Shown: positions 52,476 through 61,422 of the stretch, piece after piece
Position numbering within the stretch: the first letter of the stretch is position 1
Layout of the letters: each line of letters opens with the position of its first letter
DNA from: an uncultured Lachnospiraceae bacterium
Lineage (GTDB): Bacteria; Bacillota; Clostridia; Lachnospirales; Lachnospiraceae
NCBI GenBank assembly: GCA_910579935.1
Contig: CAJTVQ010000002.1
Coordinates: 98,962-162,961, forward strand
Length of the DNA stretch: 64,000 bases
Direction: 5' to 3'
The notes under the pieces: generated by a model
Told to the model about the DNA's origin: nothing
Seen by the model: only the letters and a program-made list of their open reading frames with translations
The model's database searches: none
Translations under genes and position numbers: made by a program

Positions 52476-52514
52476 CTCCCCGCAGTCGGATACTTTTCTG
52501 CGGGGAGTATTTTT
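52476..52514 (+). terminator. intrinsic terminator closing the nitrilase unit
   Basis: CTCCCCGCAG (52476-52485) and CTGCGGGGAG (52498-52507) form a perfect 10-bp stem followed by TATTTTTAT. Confidence 0.8.
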
Positions 52515-52536
52515 ATGTGCAGACCCGTGCCGAGGA

Positions 52537-52591
52537 AGATACGTTCCCTGCCCGATTACCATAAAATCCTGCGGGAAAAAACGTATCTATA
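52537..52591 (+). promoter_or_regulatory. inverted repeat and CGTATCTATA box before the sigma gene
   Basis: AGATACGTT (52537-52545) and AACGTATCT (52580-52588) are perfectly complementary across 34 nt. CGTATCTATA (52582-52591) recurs at 54120-54129 before the VWA gene of the same operon. CGTA-type -10 boxes are typical of some ECF sigma factors, so this may be an autoregulated promoter; no shared -35 box is evident. Confidence 0.4.
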
Positions 52592-52651
52592 GGAAGAAGT
52601 GATTTCTAAGAATAGGCGGGAAAGAGCTCTGAGGGGAGAAGGAGGAAGTGT

Positions 52652-53242
52652 GTGAGCGAGGAACAGTTTGAAAAATGCATAGACGCCATGGTTCAGAGCG
52701 ATAAGCAGGGACTCCGGCAGGTGTATGAAGCTTATGCGGGATATATTTATACGATTGTGTATGGCATTTTGGGCAATAAAGAACATGCAGAGGATGTGAC
52801 CAGTGAGTTCTTTATCAGGCTATGGGAAAAAGCGGATCATTATAAACCTGGAAACGGGCATAAGGGATATCTGGCAGCAATGGCCAGGAATATGGCGATC
52901 GATGATCTGAGGAAATACAGGCGGGAGGAGCTTACGGCGGCCGTGCATGGAACCGAAGGACGCGGGGAAGGGAATGATGGGGCAGGTATCAAGGGCGGCC
53001 GGCGGAAAGAAACGGAAGACAGGACGGTCAGTGTGGAAGAGGAAGTCATTGGGAACATGGCATTGAAGGAGGCATTGGAATATCTGAAGCCTGCCGAGCG
53101 GCAGATTGTGGACATGAAAGTGCTGGGCGGCCTGACTTTTAAGGAGATTTCAAAGCTGCTGTCCATGCCCATGGGAACGGTTACATGGAAATATCAGAAT
53201 TCGATGAAGAAGTTAAGGAGGTGCGGTTATGGAGAAGTTTGA
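52652..53242 (+). CDS. ECF-type RNA polymerase sigma factor
   Basis: A 196-residue sigma-70 family factor. Region 2 (YIYTIVYGILGNKEHAEDVT, then SEFFIRLWEKADHY) and region 4 (LKPAERQIVDMKVLGGLTFK, then EISKLLSMPMGTVTWK) are clear, joined by a charged linker (about 95-130). The start is GTG 52652 with GGAGG upstream. It overlaps the anti-sigma gene by 14 bp. With the VWA lipoprotein downstream it forms a three-gene signalling operon. Confidence 0.92.
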   Translation: MSEEQFEKCIDAMVQSDKQGLRQVYEAYAGYIYTIVYGILGNKEHAEDVTSEFFIRLWEKADHYKPGNGHKGYLAAMARNMAIDDLRKYRREELTAAVHGTEGRGEGNDGAGIKGGRRKETEDRTVSVEEEVIGNMALKEALEYLKPAERQIVDMKVLGGLTFKEISKLLSMPMGTVTWKYQNSMKKLRRCGYGEV

Positions 53243-54068
53243 AAAAGAATACAGACAAATGATTCAGGAAGATATGCCGGACCTTTGGGGGAGGATAGAA
53301 GCCGGTCTAAAGGAGAAGGAGTTAAAAAAAGAAGCAGTGGCCGGAACGGAAAAACAAGAGGGAGTAAAGTGGCAGCAGGAAGAGCGTTCGCAGGAAGTGC
53401 AGGAAACATATAAAAGATGGTCCGCAGCCGGATGGCGGCGGTACGCGGTCACTGCAGCGGCTGTTGTATGCGTATTGTTTATGATTCCTGCCGTACTGTC
53501 TTCCATATCTTTAAAGTCGGATATGGGAGGGAACAGCAGCAGTGAGGCGCCGGTTGAAGCAGAGGGGATGTACGGGCCGGAAACGGACGGTGCGGCTTAC
53601 GATACTGCAATGCCGGAGGATACGGCATCGGGGAGCAGCGGGCCGGAAGATAAGGCATGGGAAAATATGGAGTCGGGAGCAGGAGAAGAAGCGGCCGAAA
53701 GTGCGGAAGGGAAAATGAATGCTGCGGCAGCAGGAGAAACAGGGACGGAAAATACCGGCGGGAAAGCGGAAAGCGCAGACGGTGAGGGAGAATCGGAAGG
53801 ACTGGATATTGAGGATGGGACGGTCATAGGGCAGGTGCATATCAGGGTGCTTGAAACCACGGATATGCAGTACCATACGGTTTACCATGTGACAGTAGAG
53901 CAGGATGACAGCGGCCTGCTGACGGAAGGGGCAAAACTGAGTATTCTGTCCGACCATAGTGCGGAACTGAAAGAAGGAGTGGAATACCGGATTTCGGTTC
54001 TTTACAGTGAGGAGGCGTCGGTTCCTTTCCGGCTGGTGGATTGGGAGGAAGTCACCCGATCGGAATAG
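53229..54068 (+). CDS. membrane-anchored anti-sigma factor (putative)
   Basis: A 279-residue single-pass protein: a cytoplasmic N-terminus (about 1-70) that would bind the sigma factor, one TM helix (about 76-94, AVTAAAVVCVLFMIPAVLS), a long acidic Gly/Ala/Glu/Ser spacer (about 100-185), and a small C-terminal beta domain (VIGQVHIRVLETTDMQYHTV). There is no zinc-binding HxxxCxxC motif. The overlap with the sigma gene and the topology support the role. Confidence 0.7.
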   Translation: MEKFEKEYRQMIQEDMPDLWGRIEAGLKEKELKKEAVAGTEKQEGVKWQQEERSQEVQETYKRWSAAGWRRYAVTAAAVVCVLFMIPAVLSSISLKSDMGGNSSSEAPVEAEGMYGPETDGAAYDTAMPEDTASGSSGPEDKAWENMESGAGEEAAESAEGKMNAAAAGETGTENTGGKAESADGEGESEGLDIEDGTVIGQVHIRVLETTDMQYHTVYHVTVEQDDSGLLTEGAKLSILSDHSAELKEGVEYRISVLYSEEASVPFRLVDWEEVTRSE

Positions 54069-54119
54069 GGAATTGTTATAAAAAAATTATAAAAATTCCA
54101 TAATTCTCCTTTGCATATC

Positions 54120-54129
54120 CGTATCTATA
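54120..54129 (+). promoter_or_regulatory. CGTATCTATA box, second copy
   Basis: The same 10 bases occur in front of the sigma gene (52582-52591). The box sits in an AT-rich 107-bp gap, 47 bp before the VWA lipoprotein start, and could be a target of the operon's own sigma factor. Confidence 0.35.
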
Positions 54130-54175
54130 ATAGAAGCGCAAAACAAAGGCTGCGGATAGTCAGGGAGGATGGATT

Positions 54176-55993
54176 ATGGAAAAAAGAAGAATGGAAAGCG
54201 GATTTGAGGGAAGTAAGGGCAGGAACAGCGGAAACGGGAATGAGGAGAGAAACGGAAAAAAGATGGCAGGACGGAAGGGGAGGGCGTCTTACACGCCGGC
54301 GGCAGGTTTTTTGGCGGGTGTTATGCTGGCTGGCAGCGTACTGACAGGCTGCGGCTCTGCCGGCGGGGCGTCATCATCTGCAAAACAGTCGGAAACCGTG
54401 ATGGATACGGCGGGTGCAATGGAGGCGTCGGCTGAGGAAGGTTATCTGAATGGAGCGGCGGAGATGGCAGGCGGCGCCACAAGTTATTTCGACGGTGGCG
54501 CATATGTGCCGGGCAGTGCGGAGGAATATTCGGAATGGGAAGAAAAAGGTTTTGCTTCCGTATACAGCGAACCGCTTTCCACTTTTTCCGCGGACGTGGA
54601 TACGGCATCTTACAGTAATCTGCGCAGACTGATACAGGATGGTTATGGTGTGGACGAACTGCCGAAAGGAGCGGTCAGGATAGAGGAAATCGTCAACTAT
54701 TTTTCCTACGGGGATTTGAACGAGCCGGAGGACGGAGAACCTTTCGGGGTGACGACGCAGATCATGCCCTGTCCGTGGAACCGTGAAACCCAGCTGCTGC
54801 GTATCGGGTTAAAGACGAAAGAGGCAGCGTATGAAGAGTTTCCGGATTCCAATCTGGTATTTTTGCTGGATGTATCGGGTTCTATGTATGCGGAGGATAA
54901 GCTGCCCCTGCTGCAGGAGTCTTTTGCCCTGCTGGCGGAAAATCTGACGGAGAAGGACTGTGTTTCCATCGTGACCTATGCGGGGGAGGATACGGTAGTG
55001 TTAGAAGGCGTACCCGGAAATAGGACTAAAACGATATGCAGGGCAATTTATGATCTGGAAGCAGGCGGAAGCACGCATGGAAGCAGGGGAATCGAAACGG
55101 CTTACCGGCTGGCGGAGGAGTATTTTATTGAAGGCGGCAATAACCGGGTGATCCTGGCCACCGACGGGGACTTGAATGTAGGGCTTACCACGCAGGAGGA
55201 ACTGGAGGAATTGATCCGTGAGAAAAAGGAATCCGGGGTGTTTCTTTCCGTGCTGGGATTCGGCAGGGGCAATATCAAGGATAACAAGATGGAAACACTG
55301 GCAGATAAAGGCAATGGCAATTATGCCTATATTGATTCTCTCAGGGAAGCCAACAAAGTGCTGGTGGAAGAAATGAGCGCAACGCTGCTGACGGTCTGCA
55401 AAGATGTAAAGTTCCAGGTGGAGTTTAATCCGGCGGTCGTGGAGGAATACCGTCTGGTCGGTTATGATAACCGAAGGCTGGCGGCGGAGGATTTTGACGA
55501 CGATGAAAAGGATGCCGGGGAAATCGGGGCAGGCCACTGTGTGACCGCATTATATGAAATCGTGACGACGGAACAGATAAACGGCAGGGGAAGACCAGAT
55601 AAGGAATTAAAGTACGCACAGTTTTATGAAGAGGCGGAAGGTAAGGAGGAAAAGGGAGAAAGTAAAAAGGATAAAGGGGCAGAGACAGAAGGGAACGCCT
55701 GTGAGCGGTATGAGTGGCTGACCGTCAGCATTCGTTATAAGGAACCGGAGGGGAGTGAAAGCAGGTTGCTGGAGTATCCGGTGGATTTTTCTTCTTATAC
55801 GGAGGAACCGGGAGAGGACTTCCTTTTCGCGGCGGCTGCTGCGGAATTCGGACTGGCTGCAATGGACAGTGAGTATAAGGCGGACGCTTCGTTAAAGCAC
55901 GCAGGAGAGGCGCTGGAGGGGTTGGATCTGGAGAATGAGTATAAAAAAGAATTCATGGAACTGGTGCTCCGGCTGGGGAGGAATTCCGGGTGA
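54176..55993 (+). CDS. VWA-domain lipoprotein (YfbK-like)
   Basis: A 605-residue secreted protein. The signal peptide and lipobox (VLTGCG) start about 35 residues in, giving a long basic n-region; AGGGAGG 7 nt before ATG 54176 supports that start, though ATG 54263 would give a normal signal peptide. A VWA-N region follows (FSADVDTASYSNLRRLI), then a von Willebrand A domain with the MIDAS motif DVSGSM near residue 232, then a C-terminal DUF3520-like part. It probably binds a ligand or envelope partner and reports to the sigma/anti-sigma pair. Confidence 0.88.
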   Translation: MEKRRMESGFEGSKGRNSGNGNEERNGKKMAGRKGRASYTPAAGFLAGVMLAGSVLTGCGSAGGASSSAKQSETVMDTAGAMEASAEEGYLNGAAEMAGGATSYFDGGAYVPGSAEEYSEWEEKGFASVYSEPLSTFSADVDTASYSNLRRLIQDGYGVDELPKGAVRIEEIVNYFSYGDLNEPEDGEPFGVTTQIMPCPWNRETQLLRIGLKTKEAAYEEFPDSNLVFLLDVSGSMYAEDKLPLLQESFALLAENLTEKDCVSIVTYAGEDTVVLEGVPGNRTKTICRAIYDLEAGGSTHGSRGIETAYRLAEEYFIEGGNNRVILATDGDLNVGLTTQEELEELIREKKESGVFLSVLGFGRGNIKDNKMETLADKGNGNYAYIDSLREANKVLVEEMSATLLTVCKDVKFQVEFNPAVVEEYRLVGYDNRRLAAEDFDDDEKDAGEIGAGHCVTALYEIVTTEQINGRGRPDKELKYAQFYEEAEGKEEKGESKKDKGAETEGNACERYEWLTVSIRYKEPEGSESRLLEYPVDFSSYTEEPGEDFLFAAAAAEFGLAAMDSEYKADASLKHAGEALEGLDLENEYKKEFMELVLRLGRNSG

Positions 55994-56109
55994 GGGAGAG
56001 AACATATCTGGCAGTTTCCGTGTAAGGAGAGAACCGTATCTTGTGCGGAGGCACGGCATGAGTTATAATAGTGGCGGATGGATGAATACAGGGAAGGAAA
56101 CGGGCCGGT

Positions 56110-56679
56110 ATGGAAAAGCAGGATTTAACGGAGGGCAGTTCATGCACCGTCCGGATGGCGACGGAAGCCGATGCGGAGGAACTGTTGGCAATTTATGAAC
56201 CGTATGTAAGGGAAACGGCAATAACATTTGAATATGAGGTTCCTGCCGTGGAGGAATTCAGGAGCCGGATCAGGCGCACACTGGAGAAATATCCTTATCT
56301 GGCGGCAGTAAAGGAAGGGGAAATCGTAGGTTATGCCTACGCGTCCCCTTTTAAGGAAAGGGCTGCTTATGACTGGTCGGTGGAAACTTCCGTTTATGTG
56401 AAGCAGGGGCTGCATGGAGGCGGAATCGGCAGCAGGCTGTATGCCGTTTTGGAAGAAATGCTGAGGCAGCAGCATATTCTAAACTGCAATGCCTGTATCG
56501 CCTATCCGCATCCGGAGAGCGAGCGTTTTCATGAAAAATGCGGCTACCGCAAAGTGGCGCATTTTACAAAGTGCGGGTATAAGATGGGAACGTGGTATGA
56601 CATGATCTGGATGGAGAAAATGCTGGGGGAGCATCCTGCGGAGCCGGAGGCGGTAGGGACGGTAAGGGGGATGTTGTGA
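56110..56679 (+). CDS. GNAT N-acetyltransferase, phosphinothricin-acetyltransferase-like
   Basis: A 189-residue acetyl-CoA-dependent acetyltransferase. The start of the fold (VRMATEADAEELLAIYEPYV), the ITFEYEVP segment, the acetyl-CoA loop QGLHGGGIGSRLY and the C-terminal HEKCGYRKVAHFTKCGYKMG match the Pat/Bar/YncA branch, which acetylates phosphinothricin or methionine sulfone/sulfoximine. Physiological substrate unknown. The 116 bp before it contain no other gene. Confidence 0.85.
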   Translation: MEKQDLTEGSSCTVRMATEADAEELLAIYEPYVRETAITFEYEVPAVEEFRSRIRRTLEKYPYLAAVKEGEIVGYAYASPFKERAAYDWSVETSVYVKQGLHGGGIGSRLYAVLEEMLRQQHILNCNACIAYPHPESERFHEKCGYRKVAHFTKCGYKMGTWYDMIWMEKMLGEHPAEPEAVGTVRGML

Positions 56680-56769
56680 CGGTTGCTGATGGGCGGGAAT
56701 TTATAGTTGTTTTTTTGTGGAATGAGAAGATTGCCTGCGTGTGAAATAAATGATTAGGGAGCAATGCCA

Positions 56770-59751
56770 ATGGAGCATATTTGTGAATTGAGAAATGGAT
56801 TAGAGAGTGCATTTATTAATCAGAATGTGAATTCTAATTTAGCTTTCCGCCCGGAATTTGTATCAAATGATTACAAACAGGGAAAGCGGGTTCTTTCAAC
56901 GATTGAACAGGAACTGATGAATTGTGAGGAGTTTTTTATCAGTGTTGCATTTATTACTTTGGGTGGGATTGCTCCTTTATTACAGACCTTGAAAGAGTTA
57001 GAGCAGAATGGAATTAAAGGAAAAATTCTTACAACTGATTATCAGGTATTCAATGATCCAGAAGCTTTGAAGAAATTACATTCTTTGAAAAATATTGAAT
57101 TGAAAATGTATTGTACCAATGAGGACAAGGATGGTTTTCATACTAAGGGATATATTTTCAGAAAAGATGAAGTATATCGTATGATTGTCGGCAGTTCTAA
57201 TATGACAGCCAAGGCCTTGAAGGTAAATCGCGAGTGGAATGCAAAACTTGTCGGATATGAATCAGGTGAAGTGGTAGGTGATATTTTAGAAGAGTTCCGT
57301 TCTTTATGGAATGATCCGCATAGTCAGATTTATGAAGATTTTATTGAAAAGTATCGTGTCAGATACGAACTGGTCAGGAAGCAGAGAAAAACGGCAAAAG
57401 AGGCGTCACTTGTTTCACTGGAGCAATATAAGCTGCAGCCTAATAAGATGCAGGTGGCGTTTGTGAAAAATATTCAGGAATTGCTTTATAAGAAAGAAAA
57501 GAAGGCGCTTTTGATATCGGCAACAGGAACCGGTAAGACTTATGCATCGGCTTTTGCATTGCGGGAAATGAGTCCAAAAAAAGTATTGTTTGTTGTACAT
57601 AGAGAGCGGATTGCAAAACAGGCTATGACCAGTTATCAGCGTGTATTTGGGAATAAACGTGAAGATGGAGCGGACTACAAGTATGCCTTGCTTTCTGGAA
57701 ATACTTCCAAGGATATGAATAAAATAAAAGATGCGGACCTACTCTTTGCAACCATGCAGATGATGTGTAAAGAAAGTATTTTAACAGAGTTTTCTCAAGA
57801 TGCTTTTTCTGTGATTTGTTTGGATGAAGCACATCATTCGGGGGCAGACAGCTATCGAAAGATTATGGATTACTTTAAGCCGGATTTCTGGCTGGGAATG
57901 ACAGCCAGTCCGGAGACCAGCCGATTTGATGTTTATGAAATATTTGACCATAATATTGCATATGAAATTCGATTACAACAGGCATTGGAAGAAGATTTAC
58001 TTTGTCCTTTTCATTATTTTGGAATTACTGATTTGAGTATTGATGGTGAAATAATCGGAGATGGAGATTGTGAAGACGGTCTTCGCAGTTTTAATCGTTT
58101 GGTGAGTGATGAAAGAGTAGATTATGTGATAGAGCAGGCGAAATATTACGGCTATAGCGGAGAACGTGTGAAAGGGTTAATTTTTTGCAGCCGAAAAGAA
58201 GAAGCTAAAAATCTGTCTCAACAATTTAATGCGAGAGGGTTTCGGACGGAGGCGTTGACGGGAGAGGATAGTGAAGCAAAAAGAGAAGCGGTAATTGAAC
58301 GGTTAGTGAGGGATATTCCAAAAGAGAAAATGAAAGAAGAGGACTATTTGGATTATATTTTTACGGTTGATATTTTTTCGGAAGGAGTAGATATCCCGGA
58401 AATAAATCAAGTAATTATGCTTCGTCCCACTCAGTCAGCGATTGTGTTTGTACAGCAATTAGGACGGGGACTTAGAAAGAAGGATAATAAGGAGTTCGTT
58501 ATTGTTTTGGATTTTATAGGCAATTATAAAAACAATTTTCTGATTCCGATTGCACTTTCCGGTGACCGTAGTTACAACAAAGATAACATCCGTCGATATG
58601 TAATGGAAGGAGAGCGGATTATTCCGGGTGTATCTACGATACATTTTGATGAGATTAGCAGGAAGCGTATTTTTGCAGCGATCGATGCAGCGAATTTTAA
58701 TGATATTAAATTGATTAAGGAGAACTATACGAATTTAAAGCGTAAGCTAGGAAGAATCCCCAAACTGAAAGATTTTGATGAGTATGGAGAGATGGATGTA
58801 TGCAGGATTTTTGATAATAACAGTCTCGGTTCTTATTATAACTTTTTGGTAAAATATGAAAAAGACTATAAAGTGCGGTTATCTAAAGACGAAGAAAAAG
58901 CGATAGAATTTATTTCCAAAAAGCTGGCGGCGGGAAAACGAATTCATGAACTGGAAATGCTAAACCGTATTATGACATACCGGCATGGGATTTTTAGCGG
59001 TCTGCGAAAAAGTTTACAGGAAAATTACGGAATTTCAATAGATACCTATGCATGTAGGAATCTTGTGAATGTTATGACAAATGAGTTTTCATCAGGCTCT
59101 GGAAAGAAAACGTATGATTCTTGTGTTTTTATCAAAGAGGAAAACGCAGATTATGGGGTTTCTCCTCAATTTGGAGAAATGTTAAAAAATCCGGAATTTT
59201 TTGATGTTGTCTATGAATTGGTTGCATTTGGAATTTCCAGATACAAGGCGAATTTCAGTAATCGGTATCCGGGAACGGATTTTGTATTGTATCAAAAGTA
59301 TACGTATGAGGACGTTTGCCGTCTTTTAAATTGGGAAAATAATGAAGTACCGCTGAACATTGGAGGATATAAGTATGATAAAAAGACAAAGACATTTCCA
59401 GTGTTTATTAATTATGATAAATCCGAGGATATCAGCGATACGATAAAGTATGAGGATCATTTCATAAGTACCAATACTCTAATTGCTGTTTCAAAGTCGG
59501 GAAGGACCCTGCAGTCGGAAGATGTGCAGAATTTTCTTCATGCAAAAGAGAGAGGAATAGGGGTTCATTTATTTGTGCGGAAAAATAAGGATGACAAGAT
59601 TTCAAAGGAATTCTACTATTTAGGGCGCATGTATGCATCGGGAAAGACAGAGGAATTCTGCATGGCAAATACAACGAAAACAGCGGTGGAAATTGAATGG
59701 TTGCTGGAAACTCCGGTACGGGAGGACATTTATCAGTATATTATTGGCTGA
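56770..59751 (+). CDS. PLD-nuclease / SF2 helicase / DUF3427 protein
   Basis: A 993-residue multidomain protein. An N-terminal phospholipase-D-like nuclease domain carries HxK in DGFHTKGYIF (about 121) and a downstream GSSNMTAKAL. An SF2 helicase follows with Walker A (ISATGTGKTYASAFAL, about 252), DEAH (CLDEAHHSGADSY, about 350), motif III (GMTASPETSRFD) and motif VI (FVQQLGRGLRKK, about 562). The C-terminal third is the DUF3427 region. This combination suggests a DNA-targeting restriction or defence enzyme. ATG 56770 is favoured over ATG 56764 by the spacing from AGGGA (56756-56760). Lower GC than its neighbours suggests acquisition. The NUDIX gene follows. Confidence 0.87.
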   Translation: MEHICELRNGLESAFINQNVNSNLAFRPEFVSNDYKQGKRVLSTIEQELMNCEEFFISVAFITLGGIAPLLQTLKELEQNGIKGKILTTDYQVFNDPEALKKLHSLKNIELKMYCTNEDKDGFHTKGYIFRKDEVYRMIVGSSNMTAKALKVNREWNAKLVGYESGEVVGDILEEFRSLWNDPHSQIYEDFIEKYRVRYELVRKQRKTAKEASLVSLEQYKLQPNKMQVAFVKNIQELLYKKEKKALLISATGTGKTYASAFALREMSPKKVLFVVHRERIAKQAMTSYQRVFGNKREDGADYKYALLSGNTSKDMNKIKDADLLFATMQMMCKESILTEFSQDAFSVICLDEAHHSGADSYRKIMDYFKPDFWLGMTASPETSRFDVYEIFDHNIAYEIRLQQALEEDLLCPFHYFGITDLSIDGEIIGDGDCEDGLRSFNRLVSDERVDYVIEQAKYYGYSGERVKGLIFCSRKEEAKNLSQQFNARGFRTEALTGEDSEAKREAVIERLVRDIPKEKMKEEDYLDYIFTVDIFSEGVDIPEINQVIMLRPTQSAIVFVQQLGRGLRKKDNKEFVIVLDFIGNYKNNFLIPIALSGDRSYNKDNIRRYVMEGERIIPGVSTIHFDEISRKRIFAAIDAANFNDIKLIKENYTNLKRKLGRIPKLKDFDEYGEMDVCRIFDNNSLGSYYNFLVKYEKDYKVRLSKDEEKAIEFISKKLAAGKRIHELEMLNRIMTYRHGIFSGLRKSLQENYGISIDTYACRNLVNVMTNEFSSGSGKKTYDSCVFIKEENADYGVSPQFGEMLKNPEFFDVVYELVAFGISRYKANFSNRYPGTDFVLYQKYTYEDVCRLLNWENNEVPLNIGGYKYDKKTKTFPVFINYDKSEDISDTIKYEDHFISTNTLIAVSKSGRTLQSEDVQNFLHAKERGIGVHLFVRKNKDDKISKEFYYLGRMYASGKTEEFCMANTTKTAVEIEWLLETPVREDIYQYIIG

Positions 59752-59787
59752 TGCTGAGTGGATGACAGAGAAGGGAATGATTGAATC

Positions 59788-60174
59788 ATGAAAACAGTGA
59801 GAGTAGTTGCGGCGATTATAAAGAATCATGATAAGATATTCGCTACCCAGCGGGGTTATGGAGAGTTTAAGGATGGATGGGAATTCCCCGGCGGAAAAAT
59901 TGAAGAGGGAGAAACACCGGAGAAGGCGCTGATTCGGGAAATTAAAGAGGAACTGGATACGACCATTTGTGTGGGCCGGAAGATTGCCTGTATTGAATAT
60001 GACTATCCCGCATTCCATTTGTCGATGGAATGCTTTTGGGCAGAGATTGTTTCCGGGAACCTGGTATTAAGAGAGCATGAAGCGGCCAAGTGGCTTTCAA
60101 AAGAGGAGCTGGACAGTGTGGACTGGCTGCCGGCGGATTTGGACCTGATCGCAAAGCTTAAAGAGGAGCTGTAG
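59788..60174 (+). CDS. NUDIX hydrolase (MutT-like nucleoside triphosphate pyrophosphohydrolase)
   Basis: A 128-residue enzyme with the Nudix box beginning GGKIEEGETPEKALIREIKE (about 36-58), which binds the metal for NTP pyrophosphohydrolysis. The start (KTVRVVAAIIKNHDKIFATQ) is like MutT/NudG. It lies 36 bp after the PLD-helicase gene on the same strand. NUDIX genes are frequent companions of DUF3427 helicases, so it probably serves that system and not general housekeeping. Confidence 0.87.
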   Translation: MKTVRVVAAIIKNHDKIFATQRGYGEFKDGWEFPGGKIEEGETPEKALIREIKEELDTTICVGRKIACIEYDYPAFHLSMECFWAEIVSGNLVLREHEAAKWLSKEELDSVDWLPADLDLIAKLKEEL

Positions 60175-60276
60175 GGCGGAAGAGCCGGAAATCGAGGCTG
60201 AAAAATTCAGACAAGAAAAACTTCCACCGGAATCGGGGCATGGAAAACAGGGATAAGAAAGCGCAGGGGAAAGAGC

Positions 60277-61359
60277 ATGAACAGGACAGTAGTTGTGGAT
60301 ACAGAAGATATGGGTAAAATCCAATGCAGTTATGAAGCTTCTTCACTGATAAACGGAGCTGACATTATTAATAAGTCTTTGGTTCGGATGAGACAATTAC
60401 TGGAAGGAACTTATCCGAGATCTCAGCTAAACGGGGCAGAATATGAATTGTATGTATATGAGTCGGAAGAAGTTAACGCATTTTCCGTAAAGAACGGTTC
60501 CGAATATGTAATTGCGTTTTCAGCGGCTATGTTTGTCAGGTTTTACTCTACGGTTAAGAATCTGTTTACTGTCAGTGAGATCTGTGAGTGGTTTGGGACA
60601 ACGCCGAGAGAATCTGCCGGCTGCGTAGCAGCAGTTTATGATTACATGGTTTGGTTTATCGCTTATCATGAGTTTTTTCATGTTTGTAACGGACACTGCG
60701 GTTATTTTTCCATGAAAAATATGCTGCATGTGGAGAAAACAGGTGAACGTGACGAAGAAGAAAATCTTCTTGTGCAGATCATGGAAGGAGACGCGGATTA
60801 TTCTGCCGTATGCGCCTGTGTTAAGCTTATTTTCGTTCAGGCAAGGAATGCCGGCGCATTTGACAGCAGTAAAGAACCTGTAGTCCGAAAGGATATTTTG
60901 AACTGCTCGAAATCGGAATTAATATTTTTAGAGTTTGCAATTTACCAGGTATTCCTGATATTCTCAGATGACGAAAGAGGGAAAACACAGGAGTGTGCAA
61001 ATAACTTATTGAAGTATGATCATCCGTATGCAAGCATCAGGATGGCATATGCATTCTTTGCGATGATATATCAGACCGGATTCTTTTTACCGGAAGAGGA
61101 AGTTGTGAAACTTGTTTGGGCCATGTCGGAAATCTGTATTGCCTATGACCGAATATATTACGCGATGGAGGACTTTGCAAGCTCTCTTTTGTCATTGGCT
61201 TTTACGGAAAAGGGAGTGCAGCATATAATGCTCCTTCATAATGAGTGGAATGACCTGTATGATGAACTTAGTGCGTATGCCTATTTAAAGCTGAAAAAGA
61301 AAGAACCATTAGATGGTGTATATTACTGGGTGAACGAAGACGGAACCATGAAAATATAG
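60277..61359 (+). CDS. HExxH metalloprotein of unknown family
   Basis: A 360-residue soluble protein with a zincin-type site: HEFFH (His131, Glu132, His135, in FIAYHEFFHVCNGHCGY) and a downstream EGDADYSA (Glu170, Asp173) able to supply the third ligand. The rest is helical, with no signal peptide. AGGGGAAAG precedes the ATG. It is the third gene in a row with the PLD-helicase and NUDIX genes, 102 bp after the latter. It could be a protease effector of that cassette, or an unrelated neighbour. Family not recognised. Confidence 0.6.
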   Translation: MNRTVVVDTEDMGKIQCSYEASSLINGADIINKSLVRMRQLLEGTYPRSQLNGAEYELYVYESEEVNAFSVKNGSEYVIAFSAAMFVRFYSTVKNLFTVSEICEWFGTTPRESAGCVAAVYDYMVWFIAYHEFFHVCNGHCGYFSMKNMLHVEKTGERDEEENLLVQIMEGDADYSAVCACVKLIFVQARNAGAFDSSKEPVVRKDILNCSKSELIFLEFAIYQVFLIFSDDERGKTQECANNLLKYDHPYASIRMAYAFFAMIYQTGFFLPEEEVVKLVWAMSEICIAYDRIYYAMEDFASSLLSLAFTEKGVQHIMLLHNEWNDLYDELSAYAYLKLKKKEPLDGVYYWVNEDGTMKI

Positions 61360-61422
61360 GATTATCCTGTAGTGTGATGCAGAAGCACATGAGGACAGAT
61401 TTGCAGTAGGAGCCGATTGGAA

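Noticed and set aside
56035..56041. Third CGTATCT in front of the GNAT gene
   Set aside because: Only 7 bases match, which is expected about four times per strand in 64 kb by chance, and the flanking TATA is missing.
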